A stretch of DNA of 46,000 bases from Owenia fusiformis (lineage: Eukaryota; Annelida; Polychaeta; Sabellida; Oweniidae), in the NCBI GenBank assembly GCA_903813345.2, contig CAIIXF020000037.1:1-46000 (forward strand). The letters run 5' to 3'. Below the pieces are notes generated by a model, which was not told where the DNA came from, did not search any database, and saw only the letters and a program-made list of their open reading frames with translations. Shown here piece after piece: positions 10,685-24,225 of this stretch (position 1 is the stretch's first letter; each line of letters starts with the position of its first letter). The position numbers and the translations under genes were made by a program.

Positions 10685-11153
10685 GGTATGAGGTTCCATA
10701 TCCATCCGCCAAAAGGTATGACCCCTATATAGTCCATTTAAAAACTTGTGGTTTTGTTCTAAATAACGCCATAGTTGGCTTCTAGGGTACCTAGTATGCC
10801 ACTATTTGGTATCAAAATAAAGAGGAGGAGTTCAACTTTCATTTGAATTACGAAAATAGCGATGTAGGTCAAAAATAGTTCCGACGTGAGCATGTTTATT
10901 ACGCGTTTGCCCATCATATCAGAATTGAGGAAGTGGTAGCAAACGCGAGTCACAATAAATGGACGCTGATATCTCAAAAAGTAACCTGACTCCCTATAAT
11001 TTGATGTAGATCAATCGAACCCCTATATGAACAGGTACATTTTGATATATAACACTATGGGGGGTAAGCGTTTTATAGTTGGTCACGAACGCCATATGTG
11101 CAAAGTATTGTTATTAATTTTCGAATTTGGTGTTGGATTACGGTACTCATACC
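10685..11153 (+). mobile_element. Module A copy 6
   Basis: Standard copy, the first to be followed by two B modules instead of one. Confidence 0.8.
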
Positions 11154-11157
11154 TTAA

Positions 11158-12727
11158 TATGAGGCCTAAAATTGTCTGCTAGTTGGCCAGAGACCAATAT
11201 TCTAGCAGATTTTGAGAACAGAATCGATTTTTTCGTTCTGCGTAGGGCAAACAATGATTTGAAATCACTTTCAACCATTCTGTGAGTATAAGAATGGTCA
11301 TAAGAGGCCCGTGGAGGGTCTGGAATGAAAGAAAGCCCTCTGAAATTCCGTCAAAATTGCAGGTTATTTCTTCATTTTTTGCTAAAATTACATGATTTTC
11401 AGGGCCAATATCTCAGTGAAATTGCTACAATGTAGCGATTTTTCATTTTTACAGGCTAGATACACGTGTCAGGTCGACAGAAACAGTAAGCATGTGTGAT
11501 TTTCAAATTGCTACATTGTAGCAATATTTATTTCAAAATACAGGTGTGAGGGAAACTGCAATTTAGTTAGATTTGGGCGAAAATGGCCAAATTTCAGTCA
11601 AAATCCTCGGGACACAGGCCCTTTGTCTTAGATTTAGTCAATGATGCAACTCTTAGTAGAAGGTGTGCCATATAGGGAATGAAAGCTGTTTGTCAGACGT
11701 ATCATTTTCTTCAATAAACTCATAGATAGTCAGGTTAGATTTGTGACGTCACAGTGGCGAAGTTAGACCAGCATATTTAGACGTATTTGGGGTAGGGCAA
11801 ATTAACCCTTTCTAGCCTAAATGGATAAATTTTTCACATATTCAGCCAGTTCCGACGTTTTTATGCATTTTTGAACTAGAAATGATATTTTCTGCCAAAA
11901 AAAGTTGCAGAGACAAAAATCAGTGTGATGTCATAACACATTAATATGAGGCCTAAAATTGTCTGCTAGTTGGCCAGAGACCAATATTCTAGCAGATTTT
12001 GAGAACAGAATCGATTTTTTCGTTCTGCGTAGGGCAAACAATGATTTGAAATCACTTTCAACCATTCTGTGAGTATAAGAATGGTCATAAGAGGCCCGTG
12101 GAGGGTCTGGAATGAAAGAAAGCCCTCTGAAATTCCGTCAAAATTGCAGGTTATTTCTTCATTTTTTGCTAAAATTACATGATTTTCAGGGCCAATATCT
12201 CAGTGAAATTGCTACAATGTAGCGATTTTTCATTTTTACAGGCTAGATACACGTGTCAGGTCGACAGAAACAGTAAGCATGTGTGATTTTCAAATTGCTA
12301 CATTGTAGCAATATTTATTTCAAAATACAGGTGTGAGGGAAACTGCAATTTAGTTAGATTTGGGCGAAAATGGCCAAATTTCAGTCAAAATCCTCGGGAC
12401 ACAGGCCCTTTGTCTTAGATTTAGTCAATGATGCAACTCTTAGTTGAAGGTGTGCCATATAGGGAATGAAAGCTGTTTGTCAGACGTATCATTTTCTTCA
12501 ATAAACTCATAGATAGTCAGGTTAGATTTGTGACGTCACAGTGGCGAAGTTAGACCAGCATATTTAGACGTATTTGGGGTAGGGCAAATTAACCCTTTCT
12601 AGCCTAAATGGATAAATTTTTCACATATTCAGCCAGTTCCGACGTTTTTATGCATTTTTGAACTAGAAATGATATTTTCTGCCAAAAAAAGTTGCAGAGA
12701 CAAAAATCAGTGTGATGTCATAACACA
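11158..12727 (+). repeat. Module B copies 6-7 (direct B-B pair)
   Basis: First direct B-B junction, at 11941-11944, with a single TTAA and no A. Copy 7 has a private A-to-T change at 12445 (TAGTTGAAGG). Confidence 0.85.
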
Positions 12728-12731
12728 TTAA

Positions 12732-13200
12732 GGTATGAGGTTCCATATCCATCCGCCAAAAGGTATGACCCCTATATAGTCCATTTAAAAACTTGTGGTT
12801 TTGTTCTAAATAACGCCATAGTTGGCTTCTAGGGTACCTAGTATGCCACTATTTGGTATCAAAATAAAGAGGAGGAGTTCAACTTTCATTTGAATTACGA
12901 AAATAGCGATGTAGGTCAAAAATAGTTCCGACGTGAGCATGTTTATTACGCGTTTGCCCATCATATCAGAATTGAGGAAGTGGTAGCAAACGCGAGTCAC
13001 AATAAATGGACGCTGATATCTCAAAAAGTAACCTGACTCCCTATAATTTGATGTAGATCAATCGAACCCCTATATGAACAGGTACATTTTGATATATAAC
13101 ACTATGGGGGGTAAGCGTTTTATAGTTGGTCACGAACGCCATATGTGCAAAGTATTGTTATTAATTTTCGAATTTGGTGTTGGATTACGGTACTCATACC
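12732..13200 (+). mobile_element. Module A copy 7
   Basis: Standard copy, TTAA-bordered, between a two-B run and a single B. Confidence 0.8.
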
Positions 13201-13204
13201 TTAA

Positions 13205-13987
13205 TATGAGGCCTAAAATTGTCTGCTAGTTGGCCAGAGACCAATATTCTAGCAGATTTTGAGAACAGAATCGATTTTTTCGTTCTGCGTAGGGCAAACA
13301 ATGATTTGAAATCACTTTCAACCATTCTGTGAGTATAAGAATGGTCATAAGAGGCCCGTGGAGGGTCTGGAATGAAAGAAAGCCCTCTGAAATTCCGTCA
13401 AAATTGCAGGTTATTTCTTCATTTTTTGCTAAAATTACATGATTTTCAGGGCCAATATCTCAGTGAAATTGCTACAATGTAGCGATTTTTCATTTTTACA
13501 GGCTAGATACACGTGTCAGGTCGACAGAAACAGTAAGCATGTGTGATTTTCAAATTGCTACATTGTAGCAATATTTATTTCAAAATACAGGTGTGAGGGA
13601 AACTGCAATTTAGTTAGATTTGGGCGAAAATGGCCAAATTTCAGTCAAAATCCTCGGGACACAGGCCCTTTGTCTTAGATTTAGTCAATGATGCAACTCT
13701 TAGTAGAAGGTGTGCCATATAGGGAATGAAAGCTGTTTGTCAGACGTATCATTTTCTTCAATAAACTCATAGATAGTCAGGTTAGATTTGTGACGTCACA
13801 GTGGCGAAGTTAGACCAGCATATTTAGACGTATTTGGGGTAGGGCAAATTAACCCTTTCTAGCCTAAATGGATAAATTTTTCACATATTCAGCCAGTTCC
13901 GACGTTTTTATGCATTTTTGAACTAGAAATGATATTTTCTGCCAAAAAAAGTTGCAGAGACAAAAATCAGTGTGATGTCATAACACA
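13205..13987 (+). repeat. Module B copy 8
   Basis: Standard sequence, single B between A copies 7 and 8. Confidence 0.85.
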
Positions 13988-13991
13988 TTAA

Positions 13992-14460
13992 GGTATGAGG
14001 TTCCATATCCATCCGCCAAAAGGTATGACCCCTATATAGTCCATTTAAAAACTTGTGGTTTTGTTCTAAATAACGCCATAGTTGGCTTCTAGGGTACCTA
14101 GTATGCCACTATTTGGTATCAAAATAAAGAGGAGGAGTTCAACTTTCATTTGAATTACGAAAATAGCGATGTAGGTCAAAAATAGTTCCGACGTGAGCAT
14201 GTTTATTACGCGTTTGCCCATCATATCAGAATTGAGGAAGTGGTAGCAAACGCGAGTCACAATAAATGGACGCTGATATCTCAAAAAGTAACCTGACTCC
14301 CTATAATTTGATGTAGATCAATCGAACCCCTATATGAACAGGTACATTTTGATATATAACACTATGGGGGGTAAGCGTTTTATAGTTGGTCACGAACGCC
14401 ATATGTGCAAAGTATTGTTATTAATTTTCGAATTTGGTGTTGGATTACGGTACTCATACC
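13992..14460 (+). mobile_element. Module A copy 8
   Basis: Standard copy, followed by two B modules. Confidence 0.8.
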
Positions 14461-14464
14461 TTAA

Positions 14465-16034
14465 TATGAGGCCTAAAATTGTCTGCTAGTTGGCCAGAGA
14501 CCAATATTCTAGCAGATTTTGAGAACAGAATCGATTTTTTCGTTCTGCGTAGGGCAAACAATGATTTGAAATCACTTTCAACCATTCTGTGAGTATAAGA
14601 ATGGTCATAAGAGGCCCGTGGAGGGTCTGGAATGAAAGAAAGCCCTCTGAAATTCCGTCAAAATTGCAGGTTATTTCTTCATTTTTTGCTAAAATTACAT
14701 GATTTTCAGGGCCAATATCTCAGTGAAATTGCTACAATGTAGCGATTTTTCATTTTTACAGGCTAGATACACGTGTCAGGTCGACAGAAACAGTAAGCAT
14801 GTGTGATTTTCAAATTGCTACATTGTAGCAATATTTATTTCAAAATACAGGTGTGAGGGAAACTGCAATTTAGTTAGATTTGGGCGAAAATGGCCAAATT
14901 TCAGTCAAAATCCTCGGGACACAGGCCCTTTGTCTTAGATTTAGTCAATGATGCAACTCTTAGTAGAAGGTGTGCCATATAGGGAATGAAAGCTGTTTGT
15001 CAGACGTATCATTTTCTTCAATAAACTCATAGATAGTCAGGTTAGATTTGTGACGTCACAGTGGCGAAGTTAGACCAGCATATTTAGACGTATTTGGGGT
15101 AGGGCAAATTAACCCTTTCTAGCCTAAATGGATAAATTTTTCACATATTCAGCCAGTTCCGACGTTTTTATGCATTTTTGAACTAGAAATGATATTTTCT
15201 GCCAAAAAAAGTTGCAGAGACAAAAATCAGTGTGATGTCATAACACATTAATATGAGGCCTAAAATTGTCTGCTAGTTGGCCAGAGACCAATATTCTAGC
15301 AGATTTTGAGAACAGAATCGATTTTTTCGTTCTGCGTAGGGCAAACAATGATTTGAAATCACTTTCAACCATTCTGTGAGTATAAGAATGGTCATAAGAG
15401 GCCCGTGGAGGGTCTGGAATGAAAGAAAGCCCTCTGAAATTCCGTCAAAATTGCAGGTTATTTCTTCATTTTTTGCTAAAATTACATGATTTTCAGGGCC
15501 AATATCTCAGTGAAATTGCTACAATGTAGCGATTTTTCATTTTTACAGGCTAGATACACGTGTCAGGTCGACAGAAACAGTAAGCATGTGTGATTTTCAA
15601 ATTGCTACATTGTAGCAATATTTATTTCAAAATACAGGTGTGAGGGAAACTGCAATTTAGTTAGATTTGGGCGAAAATGGCCAAATTTCAGTCAAAATCC
15701 TCGGGACACAGGCCCTTTGTCTTAGATTTAGTCAATGATGCAACTCTTAGTAGAAGGTGTGCCATATAGGGAATGAAAGCTGTTTGTCAGACGTATCATT
15801 TTCTTCAATAAACTCATAGATAGTCAGGTTAGATTTGTGACGTCACAGTGGCGAAGTTAGACCAGCATATTTAGACGTATTTGGGGTAGGGCAAATTAAC
15901 CCTTTCTAGCCTAAATGGATAAATTTTTCACATATTCAGCCAGTTCCGACGTTTTTATGCATTTTTGAACTAGAAATGATATTTTCTGCCAAAAAAAGTT
16001 GCAGAGACAAAAATCAGTGTGATGTCATAACACA
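14465..16034 (+). repeat. Module B copies 9-10
   Basis: Two B modules joined by TTAA at 15248-15251, between A copies 8 and 9. Confidence 0.85.
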
Positions 16035-16038
16035 TTAA

Positions 16039-16507
16039 GGTATGAGGTTCCATATCCATCCGCCAAAAGGTATGACCCCTATATAGTCCATTTAAAAACT
16101 TGTGGTTTTGTTCTAAATAACGCCATAGTTGGCTTCTAGGGTACCTAGTATGCCACTATTTGGTATCAAAATAAAGAGGAGGAGTTCAACTTTCATTTGA
16201 ATTACGAAAATAGCGATGTAGGTCAAAAATAGTTCCGACGTGAGCATGTTTATTACGCGTTTGCCCATCATATCAGAATTGAGGAAGTGGTAGCAAACGC
16301 GAGTCACAATAAATGGACGCTGATATCTCAAAAAGTAACCTGACTCCCTATAATTTGATGTAGATCAATCGAACCCCTATATGAACAGGTACATTTTGAT
16401 ATATAACACTATGGGGGGTAAGCGTTTTATAGTTGGTCACGAACGCCATATGTGCAAAGTATTGTTATTAATTTTCGAATTTGGTGTTGGATTACGGTAC
16501 TCATACC
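16039..16507 (+). mobile_element. Module A copy 9
   Basis: Standard copy, followed by the longest B run (five). Confidence 0.8.
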
Positions 16508-16511
16508 TTAA

Positions 16512-19500
16512 TATGAGGCCTAAAATTGTCTGCTAGTTGGCCAGAGACCAATATTCTAGCAGATTTTGAGAACAGAATCGATTTTTTTCGTTCTGCGTAG
16601 GGCAAACAATGATTTGAAATCACTTTCAACCATTCTGTGAGTATAAGAATGGTCATAAGAGGCCCGTGGAGGGTCTGGAATGAAAGAAAGCCCTCTGAAA
16701 TTCCGTCAAAATTGCAGGTTATTTCTTCATTTTTTGCTAAAATTACATGATTTTCAGGGCCAATATCTCAGTGAAATTGCTACAATGTAGCGATTTTTCA
16801 TTTTTACAGGCTAGATACACGTGTCAGGTCGACAGAAACAGTAAGCATGTGTGATTTTCAAATTGCTACATTGTAGCAATATTTATTTCAAAATACAGGT
16901 GTGAGGGAAACTGCAATTTAGTTAGATTTGGGCGAAAATGGCCAAATTTCAGTCAAAATCCTCGGGACACAGGCCCTTTGTCTTAGATTTAGTCAATGAT
17001 GCAACTCTTAGTAGAAGGTGTGCCATATAGGGAATGAAAGCTGTTTGTCAGACGTATCATTTTCTTCAATAAACTCATAGATAGTCAGGTTAGATTTGTG
17101 ACGTCACAGTGGCGAAGTTAGACCAGCATATTTAGACGTATTTGGGGTAGGGCAAATTAACCCTTTCTAGCCTAAATGGATAAATTTTTCACATATTCAG
17201 CCAGTTCCGACGTTTTTATGCATTTTTGAACTAGAAATGATATTTTCTGCCAAAAAAAGTTGCAGAGACAAAAATCAGTGTGATGTCATAACACATTAAT
17301 ATGAGGCCTAAAATTGTCTGCTAGTTGGCCAGAGACCAATATTCTAGCAGATTTTGAGAACAGAATCGATTTTTTCGTTCTGCGTAGGGCAAACAATGAT
17401 TTGAAATCACTTTCAACCATTCTGTGAGTATAAGAATGGTCATAAGAGGCCCGTGGAGGGTCTGGAATGAAAGAAAGCCCTCTGAAATTCCGTCAAAATT
17501 GCAGGTTATTTCTTCATTTTTTGCTAAAATTACATGATTTTCAGGGCCAATATCTCAGTGAAATTGCTACAATGTAGCGATTTTTCATTTTTACAGGCTA
17601 GATACACGTGTCAGGTCGACAGAAACAGTAAGCATGTGTGATTTTCAAATTGCTACATTGTAGCAATATTTATTTCAAAATACAGGTGTGAGGGAAACTG
17701 CAATTTAGTTAGATTTGGGCGAAAATGGCCAAATTTCAGTCAAAATCCTCGGGACACAGGCCCTTTGTCTTAGATTTAGTCAATGATGCAACTCTTAGTA
17801 GAAGGTGTGCCATATAGGGAATGAAAGCTGTTTGTCAGACGTATCATTTTCTTCAATAAACTCATAGATAGTCAGGTTAGATTTGTGACGTCACAGTGGC
17901 GAAGTTAGACCAGCATATTTAGACGTATTTGGGGTAGGGCAAATTAACCCTTTCTAGCCTAAATGGATAAATTTTTCACATATTCAGCCAGTTCCGACGT
18001 TTTTATGCATTTTTGAACTAGAAATGATATTTTCTGCCAAAAAAAGTTGCAGAGACAAAAATCAGTGTGATGTCATAACACATTAATATGAGGCCTAAAA
18101 TTGTCTGCTAGTTGGCCAGAGACCAATATTCTAGCAGATTTTGAGAACAGAATCGATTTTTTCGTTCTGCGTAGGGCAAACAATGATTTGAAATCACTTT
18201 CAACCATTCTGTGAGTATAAGAATGGTCATAAGAGGCCCGTGGAGGGTCTGGAATGAAAGAAAGCCCTCTGAAATTCCGTCAAAATTGCAGGTTATTTCT
18301 TCATTTTTTGCTAAAATTACATGATTTTCAGGGCCAATATCTCAGTGAAATTGCTACAATGTAGCGATTTTTCATTTTTACAGGCTAGATACACGTGTCA
18401 GGTCGACAGAAACAGTAAGCATGTGTGATTTTCAAATTGCTACATTGTAGCAATATTTATTTCAAAATACAGGTGTGAGGGAAACTGCAATTTAGTTAGA
18501 TTTGGGCGAAAATGGCCAAATTTCAGTCAAAATCCTCGGGACACAGGCCCTTTGTCTTAGATTTAGTCAATGATGCAACTCTTAGTAGAAGGTGTGCCAT
18601 ATAGGGAATGAAAGCTGTTTGTCAGACGTATCATTTTCTTCAATAAACTCATAGATAGTCAGGTTAGATTTGTGACGTCACAGTGGCGAAGTTAGACCAG
18701 CATATTTAGACGTATTTGGGGTAGGGCAAATTAACCCTTTCTAGCCTAAATGGATAAATTTTTCACATATTCAGCCAGTTCCGACGTTTTTATGCATTTT
18801 TGAACTAGAAATGATATTTTCTGCCAAAAAAAGTTGCAGAGACAAAAATCAGTGTGATGTCATAACACATTAATATGAGGCCTAAAATTGTCTGCTAGTT
18901 GGCCAGAGACCAATATTCTAGCAGATTTTGAGAACAGAATCGATTTTTTCGTTCTGCGTAGGGCAAACAATGATTTGAAATCACTTTCAACCATTCTGTG
19001 AGTATAAGAATGGTCATAAGAGGCCCGTGGAGGGTCTGGAATGAAAGAAAGCCCTCTGAAATTCCGTCAAAATTGCAGGTTATTTCTTCATTTTTTGCTA
19101 AAATTACATGATTTTCAGGGCCAATATCTCAGTGAAATTGCTACAATGTAGCGATTTTTCATTTTTACAGGCTAGATACACGTGTCAGGTCGACAGAAAC
19201 AGTAAGCATGTGTGATTTTCAAATTGCTACATTGTAGCAATATTTATTTCAAAATACAGGTGTGAGGGAAACTGCAATTTAGTTAGATTTGGGCGAAAAT
19301 GGCCAAATTTCAGTCAAAATCCTCGGGACACAGGCCCTTTGTCTTAGATTTAGTCAATGATGCAACTCTTAGTAGAAGGTGTGCCATATAGGGAATGAAA
19401 GCTGTTTGTCAGACGTATCATTTTCTTCAATAAACTCATAGATAGTCAGGTTAGATTTGTGACGTCACAGTGGCGAAGTTAGACCAGCATATTTAGACGT

Positions 19501-20443
19501 ATTTGGGGTAGGGCAAATTAACCCTTTCTAGCCTAAATGGATAAATTTTTCACATATTCAGCCAGTTCCGACGTTTTTATGCATTTTTGAACTAGAAATG
19601 ATATTTTCTGCCAAAAAAAGTTGCAGAGACAAAAATCAGTGTGATGTCATAACACATTAATATGAGGCCTAAAATTGTCTGCTAGTTGGCCAGAGACCAA
19701 TATTCTAGCAGATTTTGAGAACAGAATCGATTTTTTCGTTCTGCGTAGGGCAAACAATGATTTGAAATCACTTTCAACCATTCTGTGAGTATAAGAATGG
19801 TCATAAGAGGCCCGTGGAGGGTCTGGAATGAAAGAAAGCCCTCTGAAATTCCGTCAAAATTGCAGGTTATTTCTTCATTTTTTGCTAAAATTACATGATT
19901 TTCAGGGCCAATATCTCAGTGAAATTGCTACAATGTAGCGATTTTTCATTTTTACAGGCTAGATACACGTGTCAGGTCGACAGAAACAGTAAGCATGTGT
20001 GATTTTCAAATTGCTACATTGTAGCAATATTTATTTCAAAATACAGGTGTGAGGGAAACTGCAATTTAGTTAGATTTGGGCGAAAATGGCCAAATTTCAG
20101 TCAAAATCCTCGGGACACAGGCCCTTTGTCTTAGATTTAGTCAATGATGCAACTCTTAGTAGAAGGTGTGCCATATAGGGAATGAAAGCTGTTTGTCAGA
20201 CGTATCATTTTCTTCAATAAACTCATAGATAGTCAGGTTAGATTTGTGACGTCACAGTGGCGAAGTTAGACCAGCATATTTAGACGTATTTGGGGTAGGG
20301 CAAATTAACCCTTTCTAGCCTAAATGGATAAATTTTTCACATATTCAGCCAGTTCCGACGTTTTTATGCATTTTTGAACTAGAAATGATATTTTCTGCCA
20401 AAAAAAGTTGCAGAGACAAAAATCAGTGTGATGTCATAACACA
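16512..20443 (+). repeat. Module B copies 11-15 (longest pure B run)
   Basis: Five B modules in direct succession, with TTAA junctions at 17296, 18083, 18870 and 19657. The first has the T7 run. This stretch shows best what the B satellite looks like without A. Confidence 0.88.
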
Positions 20444-20447
20444 TTAA

Positions 20448-20914
20448 GGTATGAGGTTCCATATCCATCCGCCAAAAGGTATGACCCCTATAGTCCATTT
20501 AAAAACTTGTGGTTTTGTTCTAAATAACGCCATAGTTGGCTTCTAGGGTACCTAGTATGCCACTATTTGGTATCAAAATAAAGAGGAGGAGTTCAACTTT
20601 CATTTGAATTACGAAAATAGCGATGTAGGTCAAAAATAGTTCCGACGTGAGCATGTTTATTACGCGTTTGCCCATCATATCAGAATTGAGGAAGTGGTAG
20701 CAAACGCGAGTCACAATAAATGGACGCTGATATCTCAAAAAGTAACCTGACTCCCTATAATTTGATGTAGATCAATCGAACCCCTATATGAACAGGTACA
20801 TTTTGATATATAACACTATGGGGGGTAAGCGTTTTATAGTTGGTCACGAACGCCATATGTGCAAAGTATTGTTATTAATTTTCGAATTTGGTGTTGGATT
20901 ACGGTACTCATACC
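20448..20914 (+). mobile_element. Module A copy 10 (TA-deletion variant)
   Basis: 467 bp. It shares with copy 1 the loss of TA (CCCCTATAGTCC), which no other copy shows. This links the array's left edge to its middle. Confidence 0.8.
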
Positions 20915-20918
20915 TTAA

Positions 20919-21701
20919 TATGAGGCCTAAAATTGTCTGCTAGTTGGCCAGAGACCAATATTCTAGCAGATTTTGAGAACAGAATCGATTTTTTCGTTCT
21001 GCGTAGGGCAAACAATGATTTGAAATCACTTTCAACCATTCTGTGAGTATAAGAATGGTCATAAGAGGCCCGTGGAGGGTCTGGAATGAAAGAAAGCCCT
21101 CTGAAATTCCGTCAAAATTGCAGGTTATTTCTTCATTTTTTGCTAAAATTACATGATTTTCAGGGCCAATATCTCAGTGAAATTGCTACAATGTAGCGAT
21201 TTTTCATTTTTACAGGCTAGATACACGTGTCAGGTCGACAGAAACAGTAAGCATGTGTGATTTTCAAATTGCTACATTGTAGCAATATTTATTTCAAAAT
21301 ACAGGTGTGAGGGAAACTGCAATTTAGTTAGATTTGGGCGAAAATGGCCAAATTTCAGTCAAAATCCTCGGGACACAGGCCCTTTGTCTTAGATTTAGTC
21401 AATGATGCAACTCTTAGTAGAAGGTGTGCCATATAGGGAATGAAAGCTGTTTGTCAGACGTATCATTTTCTTCAATAAACTCATAGATAGTCAGGTTAGA
21501 TTTGTGACGTCACAGTGGCGAAGTTAGACCAGCATATTTAGACGTATTTGGGGTAGGGCAAATTAACCCTTTCTAGCCTAAATGGATAAATTTTTCACAT
21601 ATTCAGCCAGTTCCGACGTTTTTATGCATTTTTGAACTAGAAATGATATTTTCTGCCAAAAAAAGTTGCAGAGACAAAAATCAGTGTGATGTCATAACAC
21701 A
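20919..21701 (+). repeat. Module B copy 16
   Basis: Standard sequence between A copies 10 and 11. Confidence 0.85.
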
Positions 21702-21705
21702 TTAA

Positions 21706-22174
21706 GGTATGAGGTTCCATATCCATCCGCCAAAAGGTATGACCCCTATATAGTCCATTTAAAAACTTGTGGTTTTGTTCTAAATAACGCCATAGTTGGC
21801 TTCTAGGGTACCTAGTATGCCACTATTTGGTATCAAAATAAAGAGGAGGAGTTCAACTTTCATTTGAATTACGAAAATAGCGATGTAGGTCAAAAATAGT
21901 TCCGACGTGAGCATGTTTATTACGCGTTTGCCCATCATATCAGAATTGAGGAAGTGGTAGCAAACGCGAGTCACAATAAATGGACGCTGATATCTCAAAA
22001 AGTAACCTGACTCCCTATAATTTGATGTAGATCAATCGAACCCCTATATGAACAGGTACATTTTGATATATAACACTATGGGGGGTAAGCGTTTTATAGT
22101 TGGTCACGAACGCCATATGTGCAAAGTATTGTTATTAATTTTCGAATTTGGTGTTGGATTACGGTACTCATACC
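21706..22174 (+). mobile_element. Module A copy 11
   Basis: Standard copy, followed by two B modules. Confidence 0.8.
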
Positions 22175-22178
22175 TTAA

Positions 22179-23748
22179 TATGAGGCCTAAAATTGTCTGC
22201 TAGTTGGCCAGAGACCAATATTCTAGCAGATTTTGAGAACAGAATCGATTTTTTCGTTCTGCGTAGGGCAAACAATGATTTGAAATCACTTTCAACCATT
22301 CTGTGAGTATAAGAATGGTCATAAGAGGCCCGTGGAGGGTCTGGAATGAAAGAAAGCCCTCTGAAATTCCGTCAAAATTGCAGGTTATTTCTTCATTTTT
22401 TGCTAAAATTACATGATTTTCAGGGCCAATATCTCAGTGAAATTGCTACAATGTAGCGATTTTTCATTTTTACAGGCTAGATACACGTGTCAGGTCGACA
22501 GAAACAGTAAGCATGTGTGATTTTCAAATTGCTACATTGTAGCAATATTTATTTCAAAATACAGGTGTGAGGGAAACTGCAATTTAGTTAGATTTGGGCG
22601 AAAATGGCCAAATTTCAGTCAAAATCCTCGGGACACAGGCCCTTTGTCTTAGATTTAGTCAATGATGCAACTCTTAGTAGAAGGTGTGCCATATAGGGAA
22701 TGAAAGCTGTTTGTCAGACGTATCATTTTCTTCAATAAACTCATAGATAGTCAGGTTAGATTTGTGACGTCACAGTGGCGAAGTTAGACCAGCATATTTA
22801 GACGTATTTGGGGTAGGGCAAATTAACCCTTTCTAGCCTAAATGGATAAATTTTTCACATATTCAGCCAGTTCCGACGTTTTTATGCATTTTTGAACTAG
22901 AAATGATATTTTCTGCCAAAAAAAGTTGCAGAGACAAAAATCAGTGTGATGTCATAACACATTAATATGAGGCCTAAAATTGTCTGCTAGTTGGCCAGAG
23001 ACCAATATTCTAGCAGATTTTGAGAACAGAATCGATTTTTTCGTTCTGCGTAGGGCAAACAATGATTTGAAATCACTTTCAACCATTCTGTGAGTATAAG
23101 AATGGTCATAAGAGGCCCGTGGAGGGTCTGGAATGAAAGAAAGCCCTCTGAAATTCCGTCAAAATTGCAGGTTATTTCTTCATTTTTTGCTAAAATTACA
23201 TGATTTTCAGGGCCAATATCTCAGTGAAATTGCTACAATGTAGCGATTTTTCATTTTTACAGGCTAGATACACGTGTCAGGTCGACAGAAACAGTAAGCA
23301 TGTGTGATTTTCAAATTGCTACATTGTAGCAATATTTATTTCAAAATACAGGTGTGAGGGAAACTGCAATTTAGTTAGATTTGGGCGAAAATGGCCAAAT
23401 TTCAGTCAAAATCCTCGGGACACAGGCCCTTTGTCTTAGATTTAGTCAATGATGCAACTCTTAGTAGAAGGTGTGCCATATAGGGAATGAAAGCTGTTTG
23501 TCAGACGTATCATTTTCTTCAATAAACTCATAGATAGTCAGGTTAGATTTGTGACGTCACAGTGGCGAAGTTAGACCAGCATATTTAGACGTATTTGGGG
23601 TAGGGCAAATTAACCCTTTCTAGCCTAAATGGATAAATTTTTCACATATTCAGCCAGTTCCGACGTTTTTATGCATTTTTGAACTAGAAATGATATTTTC
23701 TGCCAAAAAAAGTTGCAGAGACAAAAATCAGTGTGATGTCATAACACA
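22179..23748 (+). repeat. Module B copies 17-18
   Basis: Two standard copies joined by TTAA at 22962-22965. Confidence 0.85.
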
Positions 23749-23752
23749 TTAA

Positions 23753-24221
23753 GGTATGAGGTTCCATATCCATCCGCCAAAAGGTATGACCCCTATATAG
23801 TCCATTTAAAAACTTGTGGTCTTGTTCTAAATAACGCCATAGTTGGCTTCTAGGGTACCTAGTATGCCACTATTTGGTATCAAAATAAAGAGGAGGAGTT
23901 CAACTTTCATTTGAATTACGAAAATAGCGATGTAGGTCAAAAATAGTTCCGACGTGAGCATGTTTATTACGCGTTTGCCCATCATATCAGAATTGAGGAA
24001 GTGGTAGCAAACGCGAGTCACAATAAATGGACGCTGATATCTCAAAAAGTAACCTGACTCCCTATAATTTGATGTAGATCAATCGAACCCCTATATGAAC
24101 AGGTACATTTTGATATATAACACTATGGGGGGTAAGCGTTTTATAGTTGGTCACGAACGCCATATGTGCAAAGTATTGTTATTAATTTTCGAATTTGGTG
24201 TTGGATTACGGTACTCATACC
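23753..24221 (+). mobile_element. Module A copy 12
   Basis: Carries a private T-to-C substitution at 23821 (GTGGTCTTG for GTGGTTTTG). Confidence 0.8.
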
Positions 24222-24225
24222 TTAA

